The notes beneath the pieces are model-generated. The model had not been told where the DNA came from, did not search any database, and was given only the letters and a program-made list of their open reading frames with translations. DNA of 64,000 nucleotides from CANIGN01 sp964538275 (lineage in GTDB: Bacteria; Bdellovibrionota; UBA2428): NCBI GenBank assembly GCA_964538275.1, contig CAZIFW010000005.1, positions 24,536-88,535 of the forward strand, read 5' to 3'. Position 1 is the stretch's first letter, and every line of letters starts with the position of its first letter. Position numbers and translations under genes: made by a program. Of the stretch, positions 40,841-50,979 are shown piece by piece.

Positions 40841-41470
40841 TTAAGCGGCAACATGAAAGTGCTTTTCGATAAGAAACTTGAGCCATTCTATTTCTTCTTT
40901 TTTAGCTCTGCGTTCTAAAACAAAGGGCTCGCCTTCTTTATCTTTTAAAACCAACATCCAGTGGCCTTTTGTAGCATATTTATTGGGAACGGCTTTTTTC
41001 TTAGCCTTTAATGCAGCTGCATTGAGAGCACCCACCCAGTTTTCTTCTTGGATATCTGAAAGCTTAAAGTTTTTAATAACTCGGTAGCCCCATTTAAAAA
41101 GTAGAATTTTTCGGTAGCGAATAAGTGTATAAAAGCCATCGGGACCTTTTTCTAAGGTCACGTGCTCTTCAAATAAAAAGCATAGCGCAGCGAGTATGGG
41201 ATAGAGGGTTAAGACAGTCGCAAAAAAACCTACAATTATGTAATCAAACCAACCGCCTTCAGCGAGCATAAGTTCAAACAGAGGGTAGGCTGCGAGGGTC
41301 ATAACCCCCAAAAAAAGACCCGCAAAAATAAAGGATCCGCCCATAGCAAAGCGTCTAAAGTGGCTTCTTAGGTATAAAAGGCTAGGGGTGGAGCTTTGCT
41401 CGTAAGGTTGTAAGGCAAAGAGAAGTCCCATTTCTTTTATATTCATCAACCTACTTGGGGGGCGGGTCAA
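40841..41470 (-). CDS. Two-pass membrane protein, unknown
   Basis: 209 residues. Two hydrophobic helices (GGSFIFAGLFLGVMTLAAYP; DYIIVGFFATVLTLYPILAA) and a cytoplasmic C-terminus with WMLVLKDKEGEPFVLERRAK. Convergent with the kinase partner. No family named. Confidence 0.55.
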   Translation of the reverse strand: MTRPPSRLMNIKEMGLLFALQPYEQSSTPSLLYLRSHFRRFAMGGSFIFAGLFLGVMTLAAYPLFELMLAEGGWFDYIIVGFFATVLTLYPILAALCFLFEEHVTLEKGPDGFYTLIRYRKILLFKWGYRVIKNFKLSDIQEENWVGALNAAALKAKKKAVPNKYATKGHWMLVLKDKEGEPFVLERRAKKEEIEWLKFLIEKHFHVAA

Positions 41471-41501
41471 TGACTTTTTCCCATGTTAGAGTTGAGAGCT
41501 T

Positions 41502-43859
41502 ATGAGCGATCTCAGCAAAGAGAATTTTCGCAAACTTGCGCTTGAATATCATGAGGGTATTGGGAGCCCGCACCCTAAGCCGGGTAAGCTGGAAATCCAA
41601 TCTACCAAATCACTAGTGACTCAAAAGGACTTAACTTTGGCTTATAGCCCAGGGGTTGCCGAGCCTTGCTTAGAGATTAAAAACGATCCCTCTACTGTTT
41701 ATCGCTACACCAGCCGTGGAAATTTAGTGGCAGTTGTTACCAACGGTACTGCGGTTCTTGGTCTGGGGAACATAGGGCCTTTGGCTGCAAAACCTGTGAT
41801 GGAAGGTAAGGCTGTACTCTTTAAGAAATTCGCAGATATTGATTGTTTCGACATAGAGCTTCAATGCGATAGCAAAGAAGATCTCATCAAAGCTATTAAG
41901 GCCATGGAGCCTACCTTTGGAGGAATAAACCTCGAAGACATAGCAGCGCCTGAGTGCTTTGAAATTGAAAAAACTTTGCGTGAGCAAATGCAGATTCCTG
42001 TTTTTCATGATGATCAGCACGGAACCGCAATCATTAGCGGCGCTGCTTTACTAAACGCTTTAGAAATTAGCGGAAAAAAAATAGAAGAAGTGCGAGTTGT
42101 ATTTTGTGGTGGTGGTGCGGCTTCTATTTCTTGTGCACGCTTTTGGTTGCAACTTGGAGTTAAAAAAGAAAACTGTGTCATGACCGATCGCGAAGGAGTG
42201 ATACATAGCGATCGCAGTGACTTAAATATTTATAAAGCGGAATTTTCTTTTGAAAACGGCAAAAGCTGGCACAAAAAGAAAATTAAAACTTTGGCTGATG
42301 CCTGCAAAGATGCTGATGTGTTTTTGGGTTGTAGTTCTGCAAATGTGATGACGGCCGATATGCTTAAGAGCATGTCCGATAGCCCCATAGTTTTTGCTCT
42401 TGCAAATCCAAATCCTGAAATTGATTACGACACTGCTATGGCGGCTCGAAGTGACATGATTTTTGCAACGGGACGCTCAGATTACTCGAATCAGATTAAC
42501 AACGTTTTGTGTTATCCGTTTTTGTTTAGAGGTGCGCTCGATGCACGTGCAAGCACTATCAATGAAGAAATGAAAATCGCGGCCGCATATGCACTAGCTA
42601 AACTAGCTAAAGAGCCTATTCCTGATGCGGTCTTGGCAAGTTATGGTGTTCAAAGTTTAAGTTTTGGTAGAAATTACATTATTCCTAAACCATTAGATCC
42701 TCGCGCCTTGTTGTGGGTTGCACCTGCAGTGGCAGAAGCGGCGGTAAAAAGCGGCGTATCTAAAATAGGAATGCCCGAAGGTAGCAAAGAAGCTTATCTC
42801 GCTCGCTTGGACAGACTGCTGGGTACGCGTCGTTCAACTATGCGCGATATCCGCAGCCGTATTAAAAAAGGAGATGGTGGCAAACTTCCTAGAATTATTT
42901 TCCCCGAAGGTGCTCATGAAAAAATTCTTAAAGCTGCCAGTATTCTTAGAGACGAACACATCGCTGAGCCCGTTTTCTTGGGCGACATTGATAAAATTAA
43001 AGGCAAGCTTCATCAGTTGCACTTAGACGAATTGTTAACGTGTGAAATGATTCGCCCTCGAGAAAGTCCTTATTTTAATGAGTACGTTCGACAGTTTTAC
43101 GATATGAGAAAACGCAAGGGTATTACCTTTGATCAAGCCGAACAAAATATGAAAGATCCATTTTATTTCGCAGCTATGCATTTAAGAAATGGATTGGCAG
43201 ATACATGTTTGGGTGGAATAAGCCGTGCTTATCCCGAAACCATTCGTCCTAACTTACTGATTGTTGGTTCCAAAGAAGGTCGCCGTGTTGCAGGTGTTTA
43301 CATGCTCATCTTTAAAGATCGAGTGTTATTCTTGGCTGATACCACAGTGAACTTTGATCCAACGGCTATGGTTCTTGCAGAGATTGCTATAAGTTCAGCA
43401 GATCTTGCAGCTTCGCTGGGTTTTTCACCGCGTGTAGCCATGTTGTCTTATTCTAATTTTGGTTCGAATCGTCATCCCGAAGCAGAAAAAATGCGCTTAG
43501 CTACCGAGATTGTTCGCGAGCTTCGCCCTGATATTTTAATTGATGGTGAGATGCAGGCAGACGTGGCGGTTAGTCCAAGACTTATGCGCGAAGAGTTTCC
43601 TTTCAGTGCGCTCAATATCGGCAAGCCCGCCAATGTTTTGATCTTCCCCAATCTTTCGGCTGCAAATACCAGTTACAAATTATTGGGGCAATTAGGCGGA
43701 GCCGAACTCGTGGGACCTATCTTAGTAGGCATGAATAAACCTGTTCATATTCTACAGCGGTCTGCGGATGTTAATGAAATTGTTAACATTGCTACGATTG
43801 CAGTGCTGGATTACCAGCAGGGCTTACAGCGTACACAGGCAGCACCCTTAACGCAGTAA
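41502..43859 (+). CDS. maeB: NADP-dependent malic enzyme, PTA-fused (MaeB-type)
   Basis: 785 residues. Malic enzyme domain 1-430: LTLAYSPGVAEPCLEI, VFHDDQHGTAIISGAALLNA, and NAD(P)-binding RVVFCGGGAASIS. The C-terminal 330 residues are a phosphotransacetylase-like domain (IIFPEGAHEKILKAASILRD, EMQADVAVSP, SAANTSYKLLGQLG). Oxidative decarboxylation of malate to pyruvate; the PTA-like part is regulatory in characterised members. Complete. Confidence 0.95.
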   Translation: MSDLSKENFRKLALEYHEGIGSPHPKPGKLEIQSTKSLVTQKDLTLAYSPGVAEPCLEIKNDPSTVYRYTSRGNLVAVVTNGTAVLGLGNIGPLAAKPVMEGKAVLFKKFADIDCFDIELQCDSKEDLIKAIKAMEPTFGGINLEDIAAPECFEIEKTLREQMQIPVFHDDQHGTAIISGAALLNALEISGKKIEEVRVVFCGGGAASISCARFWLQLGVKKENCVMTDREGVIHSDRSDLNIYKAEFSFENGKSWHKKKIKTLADACKDADVFLGCSSANVMTADMLKSMSDSPIVFALANPNPEIDYDTAMAARSDMIFATGRSDYSNQINNVLCYPFLFRGALDARASTINEEMKIAAAYALAKLAKEPIPDAVLASYGVQSLSFGRNYIIPKPLDPRALLWVAPAVAEAAVKSGVSKIGMPEGSKEAYLARLDRLLGTRRSTMRDIRSRIKKGDGGKLPRIIFPEGAHEKILKAASILRDEHIAEPVFLGDIDKIKGKLHQLHLDELLTCEMIRPRESPYFNEYVRQFYDMRKRKGITFDQAEQNMKDPFYFAAMHLRNGLADTCLGGISRAYPETIRPNLLIVGSKEGRRVAGVYMLIFKDRVLFLADTTVNFDPTAMVLAEIAISSADLAASLGFSPRVAMLSYSNFGSNRHPEAEKMRLATEIVRELRPDILIDGEMQADVAVSPRLMREEFPFSALNIGKPANVLIFPNLSAANTSYKLLGQLGGAELVGPILVGMNKPVHILQRSADVNEIVNIATIAVLDYQQGLQRTQAAPLTQ

Positions 43860-43912
43860 AGGTTTCTTTTTAGGAGTTAAGTCGTATATCCTAGATCTAA
43901 GGGGATATATTT

Positions 43913-44977
43913 GTGCGTTTTTTGATAGCTGTAAATCTATTCATAAGTGGGTTCGTTGTAATTACTTTACAGGCCCAAGAAGCAATCAGCGGCTGTAATG
44001 AAGTTAAGATTCAAGGCTTTTGTACAACTGAAGTGAAGGTAGCAAAAGATGTTTGCAAAGATAAAGACAAAGGCGAAGACATAAAAAAATCTTTTGCAGA
44101 TTTAAAAGGCACAAAAGTAGACACAAATACAAATCTTGGAAAACTCTCCCAAAAATATAGGGATTTGGAAAAAAGTTCTAAAAGCGAAGCTCAACAAAAA
44201 AAAGCTTGTGTTGAAGTTTCAAAAGCCGCTCGAAAAGACTGCGTAAATTCGTGTGAAAATTCTGGTGGAGAAGGGCGAGGTGGTCCTTCGCAAGCTGATT
44301 GTGACAAGAGCTTAGATTCCATCGATCAAGTTATTAAATATTGTAAAAAAAATGAAGAAGCCGCAGAAGAGATGGCAATGATGGCTGCGGAAAGCGCTGG
44401 ACTTTATGATCGTCCAAATTTCCCAACAACACCCACTACAAATGGTGGCACCACATCCGGAGATCCTAATGACCCGTCAGGTTTTGGTTCCAACAATATT
44501 AACCCTGCAACTGTAGATAAAATTATGGGTTACACCGGTCAGGCTGTGAGCCCTGATGGTGCGGGTTCAGGTGATGCTACAAATGCACTTTCGCGTTCAC
44601 TCGGTGGTGGCGGAGGTGGTGGGGGATCAGGAGCGGGTAGTGGAAGTGGTGGGGGTGCAGACATTGGGAGCGGAGACTCCACTTCTTTGGGTTCTACTTC
44701 GGCTGGTGGTAGAACTAGTGGTGCTACTGGCTTAAATGGAAATAAAGTGGGTGGGGCTGGCGGAAAAGATTCAGATTCAAGCGCAAATATTTCGGGCGGA
44801 AAATCAGATGGGGCTCAAGGTTACATGTTTTGGGGTGTGCCTGCTCGCAAAAAGAAAGCTCCGTTAACCTTGCTCAAGCCTGCAAGCACTCCAGCGGCAC
44901 AAACTCAAACTCCAGAGAGAAAACCTGCAGAAAAAACCCCTGCAAGTTCGTCTAATACTTTGAATACTCCTAATTAG
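43913..44977 (+). CDS. Exported Cys- and Gly-rich protein
   Basis: 354 residues from GTG 43913 with a signal peptide (LFISGFVVITLQAQEA). A Cys/Lys-rich helical region (KVAKDVCKDKDKGEDIKKSF) is followed by a Gly/Ser/Asn-rich tail from about residue 215 (SLGGGGGGGGSGAGSGSGGG) and Pro/Thr-rich end. Envelope or surface protein of unknown role. Ends 2 bp from the convergent TPR gene. Confidence 0.65.
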   Translation: MRFLIAVNLFISGFVVITLQAQEAISGCNEVKIQGFCTTEVKVAKDVCKDKDKGEDIKKSFADLKGTKVDTNTNLGKLSQKYRDLEKSSKSEAQQKKACVEVSKAARKDCVNSCENSGGEGRGGPSQADCDKSLDSIDQVIKYCKKNEEAAEEMAMMAAESAGLYDRPNFPTTPTTNGGTTSGDPNDPSGFGSNNINPATVDKIMGYTGQAVSPDGAGSGDATNALSRSLGGGGGGGGSGAGSGSGGGADIGSGDSTSLGSTSAGGRTSGATGLNGNKVGGAGGKDSDSSANISGGKSDGAQGYMFWGVPARKKKAPLTLLKPASTPAAQTQTPERKPAEKTPASSSNTLNTPN

Positions 44978-44979
44978 TT

Positions 44980-47900
44980 TTACCAGTCTCGATAAATTTC
45001 GCCGTGTAGGGGATCTGGTTTACCACTTTTGAATACAGCTTGTTTGTAATAATGGTTTTTTATCAGACGATCTTCACGCGTAAGAAAACGCCAAGAGTCG
45101 GATTCTCTTTCTTCCTTCATAACTTCTATGACTGCATCGCCAATGTTATTTTGTAATGCAGCTTCTGCGAGTGCATCAAGTTCAGGATACATTAACTCAT
45201 TTGAGTTTTTATATTCTGCGCGCCATTTGATGACACTAAGAATAGCGTTTACACGTTCTTTCCTGGTCATGGGTAATGAAGGAATTCGAATAGCGTTTTC
45301 GATGATTTTTTTCTTATTTTCTTCAAGGTTCTTTGGAATTAAAGCGCTGTCTGTCGATGAGTGAAAGTGAGTATTGCGTATCAAGTAGAGCAATTCAGTT
45401 TGTACTAGCTGTTTTTTAGCAAGCAAAGTTTGGCTGCGCTTAAAAAACTCTTCTGGGTTTTGGTCAATAATAAAGCAACGTAAGTTTTCTATGCGTTCTG
45501 CAATACTTTCTTTGTTGAGTAGGCGAAAGCCACGAGAGCGTTCAACTTTAAAAATTAAATCTTTTACTTTTTCCAATTTAGGTTCGTAAATATAAACAGA
45601 GCGCCAATTAGAATGGCTAATCAGTGGAACGTTATCTATCCAAGCTGTGAAGGGAAAATAGCTTCCACCAGTTGTCCAAAAAACATAATCTGTTTGTTTA
45701 TCGACGTCTATGCTCCCTCTTATCGGATCATAGGCGCCCATATCGGCTCTTTGAGGGGGAATGCTTCCGTCTATTTGACCGTTTCTTACTAGGTAAATAG
45801 ATTTACCTTTCAAAGCAAAAAAAGTGTACTTATCTCCTATCGTTCGGAGATTATCTATTAAATCAAATTCGATAAGATTGCCTCGAGCATCATAAGTCTT
45901 AACGGGTTTTAGCATGGCGCGTTCGGGATCCAGAGTAAACAAGTGAGAGATGAGATATCGGTCTAGAGGATGAGAATTTGGTGTGACATGGTAGTTCTGA
46001 ATTCTGTAATAGGGATGATTTTCTTCACCAAATGCATGAGGACCATCTTTAACAATGACACGTCTTCCATCTTCTAAGATCAGAGGTTTGTCATCTAAGC
46101 TGAAATATGAGCTTTTTCCTGAATTTGTGTCTGACAAACGGTACTCAATTTTATTGGGATCTTTTTTTGTTTCTTCAGGTGTAAATGGAACTAGCTTGTT
46201 GTTTTCATAGTAATAATATTCATACTTTTTAGTTAAAAAATTAGATGCAGTAATTTTAGGTAGTCCCGATTTTGAGTCCGCTTCAATATAAAGATAACTA
46301 TATACTGCTGGTAATAAAACTTCTTCAAAATTGATCTTAAGGCCGTATCTGTCATTAGTTTCTTCAACAGAAACTAAAAAGTTTTTGTCGTCTAAAGCAA
46401 AAGCACGACTAGATCCCGCAAATTTATTTTGTGGTCCAAGTTCATAAGGTTTTTGAGTTTTTGGATTTATATATTTTTTACCATTCACTAATAAATGTGA
46501 AGAGACTATTACATCAGATCCTTTGTGATCAAAAACATTATCATGCCAAACACCTAGTTGAAGCTTACCTTTTTGAGGGCTTTGGATATTAAAGAATTTA
46601 GTATGATTAAAGACGGCATCATTAATTGTCGTTACATTTAATGAATAGTATCCCGTTTCGGTAGTTCTTACTCCATAGCTAATAAGCGTTTCGGCATTTT
46701 CATCAGCGAAGGTTAAGTGTTGAGCTTCGTTGTAGGGTAGGACAGTGCGCTTGCCATCGCGAATGAGATAAAGGGTTTCTCCGATTGCAGCTACTAATGC
46801 ATAATGTTTGCCATCCGGCGTAAGGGTACCCAAAGAAATTTCAGTGTAAGGACTGGGGTCAAAATCCACCTTCTCAAAGCTAAATCCATTCTTAGCTCCG
46901 ATGTAGAGGGACTTACCTCCATTGATTAAATAAAAATTATCATTCTCTGCCACGTATTCTAATAAGGCTTCAGGTTTTGTCCTTGCTAAATGTTGTTCGG
47001 CAAGTGCAAGAAGTTTTTTGTAACGATCTTTAGGGTCATCGGGATCAAATTTTATAATGGGTTCTATGAGTGCTAGTGCATGCAAGATTTCATTAGTTAA
47101 CATTGCACTATCTGATTGAGGATCATGTTTGGGGCGAGCTAGTAAAGTGAGCGCGTATTTTAAGAGTTGATCTCGCGATTGTTTGTAGCGCGCGATAAAA
47201 TCAAGTTCCTTGGGGCTTAAATCTTTTTTAACGGATAGTACGTTAAAAACTTTAGCAGCTTTTTGAAAAGATGAAATCATTTTTGTTTCTTGCGGCAACA
47301 GTTCATTTCGAATTTTCATGGCTTCAAATAAGCGCTCTGCTGCAGTAGTGGTTTTAGATTTACGTTGAAGTCGATACTCGTTTTCTTTTTGAGTGTATGC
47401 TTCAAGAGCTTGCTTAAGTTTTGCTCTTTGCTCGGGGCTTAGTTCCCCCTCTCGGGCTGGATCAGTAAACATAATCCAGTCAAATTCTTCATCCATAGGG
47501 GCTTCAGGAGGAGCATCGGGACCCGCTCCTTTTCCTTTATCTGCTGGGGGTGGCGGATCTTTTATGGGCGCTTCTTCTTTTTTTTCCTTCATAGCACTCA
47601 GCCATTCAAGAGAGGCGGCTTCGCTAGCAATCTCGTCTTCATCTAGTCGATCTTGTTGTTCATCCGTTAAGCCACCACGTGGAGTGGGCTCTAACCAAAC
47701 CCAGTAAGCTTTTTTCTCAGACCATACGCTTACCCATGCATGTCGTTCAGCGCCATTTAGAAAAGAGTCTTTAGGAAAACGATTGTAAAATCCTATAACT
47801 TTTCTAGTGGGTACTTTATAATAACGAGCGAGAGCTATATAGAAATCACTCCATAAATCACAATTAAGACCCACTCCTATTAATTCTTTAGGAAAATTCA

Positions 47901-49533
47901 AATCTTCTTTTTGATTTAAGATACGGGCCATTTGATTAAAACGATTTTGAGCATCTTTGCCATTTTTATCTATAAAAGGAGTGATGTCTCGAGCACCTGG
48001 TTCGTTGTTATCTGTGTAAATAGCACGACGTAAAATATAAGCCTCGATAGCACGTGCGCGAGACTCTGTGTCCGAGATGCCTTTAAGGCGAATATCGAGT
48101 TCTGTTCGAATTGTGTCGGGAATATTTTTAACAATTTCCTCAGTGTCGTAAGGAGAGGGCTTGGCTTCTGCATTCGCTGCTTTAGCAAGTTTGCGCAATT
48201 TAAAAGCAAAACGAGAGCCATTGAGTCCGGATCCACGAATGTGAAGTATGTAAGTCCCAATGGAACCACGTTTGAGTAGATAAGATTTAGCATTATTGTT
48301 CTCAAATCGAATGGATTCTGGATCAATCGCATATCCTTCCCGTACAGGAAGAGTGATCTTGGGGTTCTGATCTTTATAAATATACCCTTGTCCTTCAATT
48401 GCTATACTGTTTGGAGTGTTATCCCATTCAAAAGCCTTGCGAAGATTGAGAAACTTTTCTGATGCATCAGCACGCCAAATTCCTTTTTGTGTATCAAAGC
48501 GATCAAAAAAAGCCGTGGCATACTCACGGCCTTCATATGGAATTATTTTAAAGTAATTTTTATCATCATTAGCTTCTTCCATACCAGATTTACTTTCTGA
48601 TTCAGGTATGTCACTTTCTTCGGGAATTTGTTTGGATTCATTTTGGCTTGAATTCCAATCTTGTTTTTCGTCTTCCATCTCTTGAGCTTCAGCGCTCTTG
48701 CTCTGTTGCTTTAAGTCTTCGTCTTTTGCTTTTTGTCTTTCCGCCTTAGTTTCTTCATGTTGTTTGAGTTTTACTTTGAGTTCTTCTTGGCGTTCTTGGA
48801 TTTGTTCCAAGTTCATTTTAGGGTTTACTTTTTTATCGGCAGGTTCGTAATTGGAATTAGTAAGTTGTGGTTCATTTGCCTCCGAAAAACTTGGAAATTC
48901 AATGTTGAGTGTTAAGGCTGAGTCTTGGTCGTGTTCTGCTTCTAGACTTAAGTCAGAAGCTTCTTCTTTGAGTAAGACTAATGAGGAGTCTAGGTTTTTG
49001 CGCTCTTTTGGAAGGAGAACGGTTTCAAGACTTTTTTTGTTCTTAGCAATTAAGTCATAAACAAAACTTAGGTTCTCTGTAATGATTACGAATTGATCGT
49101 GATCAAGTTCGAAAGCGTTTTGATCAAGTGCTGATTCAAAGCTTTTGCATGCTCCTGCTAAGTCTCCGTTGTTGTAGAGTATGTGAGCTTCAAGCCTGTA
49201 GAGATTTATTAGCAATTTTTTTCTAGAGTTTTCAAAATAGAAATATTGCTTTTTTAAGTTAGTGATAGCTGCAGTGGTGTTTGTCTGGGCAGATTCAAAA
49301 TTTTTAGCATGGTATTGGGCAAGTGCTAAGTGATAGAGCACTTCGTTGTCGTTAGGATTCTCAAGCAGAGCTTGCTGATAGAGTTTTTCAGCATTGCCAA
49401 AATCTTTTTTAGCGTGAGCATTTTTTCCTTTTTCAAAAGTACTCAGACCAAAAATACCTGCATGGAGCAGTGAGCTGTTTGCTGCTCCAATAAAAAAAAG
49501 AATCACACACTTTAATATTTTTTCTCTAAGCAT
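44980..49533 (-). CDS. Large exported TPR/transglutaminase-like envelope protein
   Basis: 1517 residues with a signal peptide (CVILFFIGAANSSLLHAG). TPR repeats fill about 25-170 (NAEKLYQQALLENPNDNEVL), then an acidic coiled coil (QERQEELKVKLKQHEETK). The transglutaminase core near 540-620 has NCDLWSDFYIALARYY (Cys), ERHAWVSVW (His) and WLEPTPRGG, where Glu replaces the usual Asp. The C-terminal 600 residues look like repeated beta segments, possibly a propeller. Next to the ExbB/ExbD genes, so probably part of cell-envelope energy transduction or surface remodelling. Confidence 0.7.
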   Translation of the reverse strand: MLREKILKCVILFFIGAANSSLLHAGIFGLSTFEKGKNAHAKKDFGNAEKLYQQALLENPNDNEVLYHLALAQYHAKNFESAQTNTTAAITNLKKQYFYFENSRKKLLINLYRLEAHILYNNGDLAGACKSFESALDQNAFELDHDQFVIITENLSFVYDLIAKNKKSLETVLLPKERKNLDSSLVLLKEEASDLSLEAEHDQDSALTLNIEFPSFSEANEPQLTNSNYEPADKKVNPKMNLEQIQERQEELKVKLKQHEETKAERQKAKDEDLKQQSKSAEAQEMEDEKQDWNSSQNESKQIPEESDIPESESKSGMEEANDDKNYFKIIPYEGREYATAFFDRFDTQKGIWRADASEKFLNLRKAFEWDNTPNSIAIEGQGYIYKDQNPKITLPVREGYAIDPESIRFENNNAKSYLLKRGSIGTYILHIRGSGLNGSRFAFKLRKLAKAANAEAKPSPYDTEEIVKNIPDTIRTELDIRLKGISDTESRARAIEAYILRRAIYTDNNEPGARDITPFIDKNGKDAQNRFNQMARILNQKEDLNFPKELIGVGLNCDLWSDFYIALARYYKVPTRKVIGFYNRFPKDSFLNGAERHAWVSVWSEKKAYWVWLEPTPRGGLTDEQQDRLDEDEIASEAASLEWLSAMKEKKEEAPIKDPPPPADKGKGAGPDAPPEAPMDEEFDWIMFTDPAREGELSPEQRAKLKQALEAYTQKENEYRLQRKSKTTTAAERLFEAMKIRNELLPQETKMISSFQKAAKVFNVLSVKKDLSPKELDFIARYKQSRDQLLKYALTLLARPKHDPQSDSAMLTNEILHALALIEPIIKFDPDDPKDRYKKLLALAEQHLARTKPEALLEYVAENDNFYLINGGKSLYIGAKNGFSFEKVDFDPSPYTEISLGTLTPDGKHYALVAAIGETLYLIRDGKRTVLPYNEAQHLTFADENAETLISYGVRTTETGYYSLNVTTINDAVFNHTKFFNIQSPQKGKLQLGVWHDNVFDHKGSDVIVSSHLLVNGKKYINPKTQKPYELGPQNKFAGSSRAFALDDKNFLVSVEETNDRYGLKINFEEVLLPAVYSYLYIEADSKSGLPKITASNFLTKKYEYYYYENNKLVPFTPEETKKDPNKIEYRLSDTNSGKSSYFSLDDKPLILEDGRRVIVKDGPHAFGEENHPYYRIQNYHVTPNSHPLDRYLISHLFTLDPERAMLKPVKTYDARGNLIEFDLIDNLRTIGDKYTFFALKGKSIYLVRNGQIDGSIPPQRADMGAYDPIRGSIDVDKQTDYVFWTTGGSYFPFTAWIDNVPLISHSNWRSVYIYEPKLEKVKDLIFKVERSRGFRLLNKESIAERIENLRCFIIDQNPEEFFKRSQTLLAKKQLVQTELLYLIRNTHFHSSTDSALIPKNLEENKKKIIENAIRIPSLPMTRKERVNAILSVIKWRAEYKNSNELMYPELDALAEAALQNNIGDAVIEVMKEERESDSWRFLTREDRLIKNHYYKQAVFKSGKPDPLHGEIYRDW

Positions 49534-49834
49534 GAATCCGCACCTATTGAGACATGCTGCGTTATATTCGAGCGCCGATATTATGTCGATAAAATAGGAA
49601 CTTGCTGTTCCGTGAGAACTCCTATTATCTTTTAAGCTTTAACCTCAAGGGCTTTTGCGCGCTAAGTGTATGTAACTTATGCTAATTTGGTGAATGCAAG
49701 ATTTATTTTGCTTTTAGAAAGCGTCAAAGGAGACGACGCATCAACCGCTCAGTCAATAATTTGTGACTCATTGTGTTTCAATACGGCACCTCGTTACACT
49801 TGAGAGTAAGGGCTTTTAGGGAGGGCTCGCAGCT
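49534..49834. other. Divergent intergenic region, TPR gene / exbB
   Basis: 301 bp without a gene. It includes an imperfect inverted repeat AATAGGA..TCCTATT (about 49590-49626) and the exbB ribosome site AGGGAGG about 12 nt before ATG. I see no recognised operator. Confidence 0.5.
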
Positions 49835-50479
49835 ATGACTTCATTAACAGAAGCGTTTATTCAGGGTGGTATATGGATGTACCTCGTCCTCGCAGTGGGA
49901 ATCGTATGTGTTGTGATTATGTTAGAAAGAATGTACACACTCTTCGTTACTTTCAACGTAGACAAAGAAAAGTTTGTAACTAACGTTGAACGTTCTATTC
50001 TTGCGGGTGATCTCAACAGTGCAGTTAACTATTGCAATGATCGCAAGTCGCCTCTTAACAATATTGTTAAAGCCGGTATTGTTGCTGTAATGAATCGTGG
50101 AAAAGACGAAGAAGTGCAAACCGCAATGGATGTTGCTGCTTTAAGAGAAATTCCAAAAATCGAAAAGCGCACTCCGTTTTTGCCTCTTCTTGCAAACGTT
50201 GCAACTTTGATTGGTCTACTTTCAACAGTTTGGGGTTTGATCATATCGTTCCAAGGTGTTGCCGGAGTTGACCCTGCACAAAAAGCAGCTCTACTTGCAC
50301 GCGGTGTATCTGAGGCGATGTTAGGTACTGCTTTTGGTCTAGTTGTAGCAATTCCAACTTTGATGGTAGCGGCGTTCTTAGGTTCTAAAACTCAGCAGAT
50401 CCTTGATGATATTCACGAGATCAGCGTAGCGACTTTGAATTTGATTGTTCAAAACCGCGAAAAGTTCCCTTCAAAATAA
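49835..50479 (+). CDS. ExbB/TolQ/MotA-type proton-channel protein
   Basis: 214 residues, three membrane helices: WMYLVLAVGIVCVVIMLERM near residue 13, LLANVATLIGLLSTVWGLII near 120, and GLVVAIPTLMVAAFLGS near 170. The conserved TLIGLLSTVWGLI and AMLGTAFGLVVAIP match ExbB/TolQ. Forms a proton channel with ExbD. First gene of a three-gene operon with two ExbD-like proteins. Confidence 0.92.
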   Translation: MTSLTEAFIQGGIWMYLVLAVGIVCVVIMLERMYTLFVTFNVDKEKFVTNVERSILAGDLNSAVNYCNDRKSPLNNIVKAGIVAVMNRGKDEEVQTAMDVAALREIPKIEKRTPFLPLLANVATLIGLLSTVWGLIISFQGVAGVDPAQKAALLARGVSEAMLGTAFGLVVAIPTLMVAAFLGSKTQQILDDIHEISVATLNLIVQNREKFPSK

Positions 50480-50503
50480 TTTTGTTCAAAGAGAGGGGTT
50501 AAG

Positions 50504-50974
50504 ATGAGAATTACATCCAAAGGGACCGCGGCAAACAGGCGAAAGTTTGATTCAGAACTCAACTTAACCTCGTTCATTGATATTTTTTCTATGTTGATTT
50601 TCTTTTTGATTTTCAACATGGTTTTAAACGAAGTTGCTGCGATTGAAGTTAAGATGGGATCAGACCAAGCTTCTACTGCACCCATTCAAGAACCCGTAAA
50701 AGAGATTCAAGCAGAGTTAAAGATCAACATCACTCCCAATACGGTGGAATTGTGGGAACGCGGTAAGGTTAATCGTTTGAGTTACGACGAAGAGGTAAAC
50801 TTTGATTGGGCGCCTGTTGCAGATTTTGTAAAACAAGCGCGTAGTCGCTATCCAGAGAAGAAAGACATGATTGTTCAAAGTCGCGATGCTGTAAGTTATG
50901 GCATGGTGGTAAGAGCGATGGACTATTCCTTGAGCGAAGGTTTCAAAGAAATTGTTGTTATGGGAGCTGAATAA
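50504..50974 (+). CDS. ExbD-like protein 1
   Basis: 156 residues. A cytoplasmic N-terminus, then a single helix (LNLTSFIDIFSMLIFFLIFN) with the conserved Asp of ExbD/TolR, followed by a periplasmic domain (NTVELWERGKVNRLSYDEEV; PEKKDMIVQSRDAVSYGMVV). Couples proton flow to envelope partners. Confidence 0.9.
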   Translation: MRITSKGTAANRRKFDSELNLTSFIDIFSMLIFFLIFNMVLNEVAAIEVKMGSDQASTAPIQEPVKEIQAELKINITPNTVELWERGKVNRLSYDEEVNFDWAPVADFVKQARSRYPEKKDMIVQSRDAVSYGMVVRAMDYSLSEGFKEIVVMGAE

Positions 50975-50979
50975 AAAAT

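Noticed and set aside
44620..44670. Regulatory G-rich or quadruplex element
   Set aside because: The G runs are explained by the Gly-rich codons of the exported protein.
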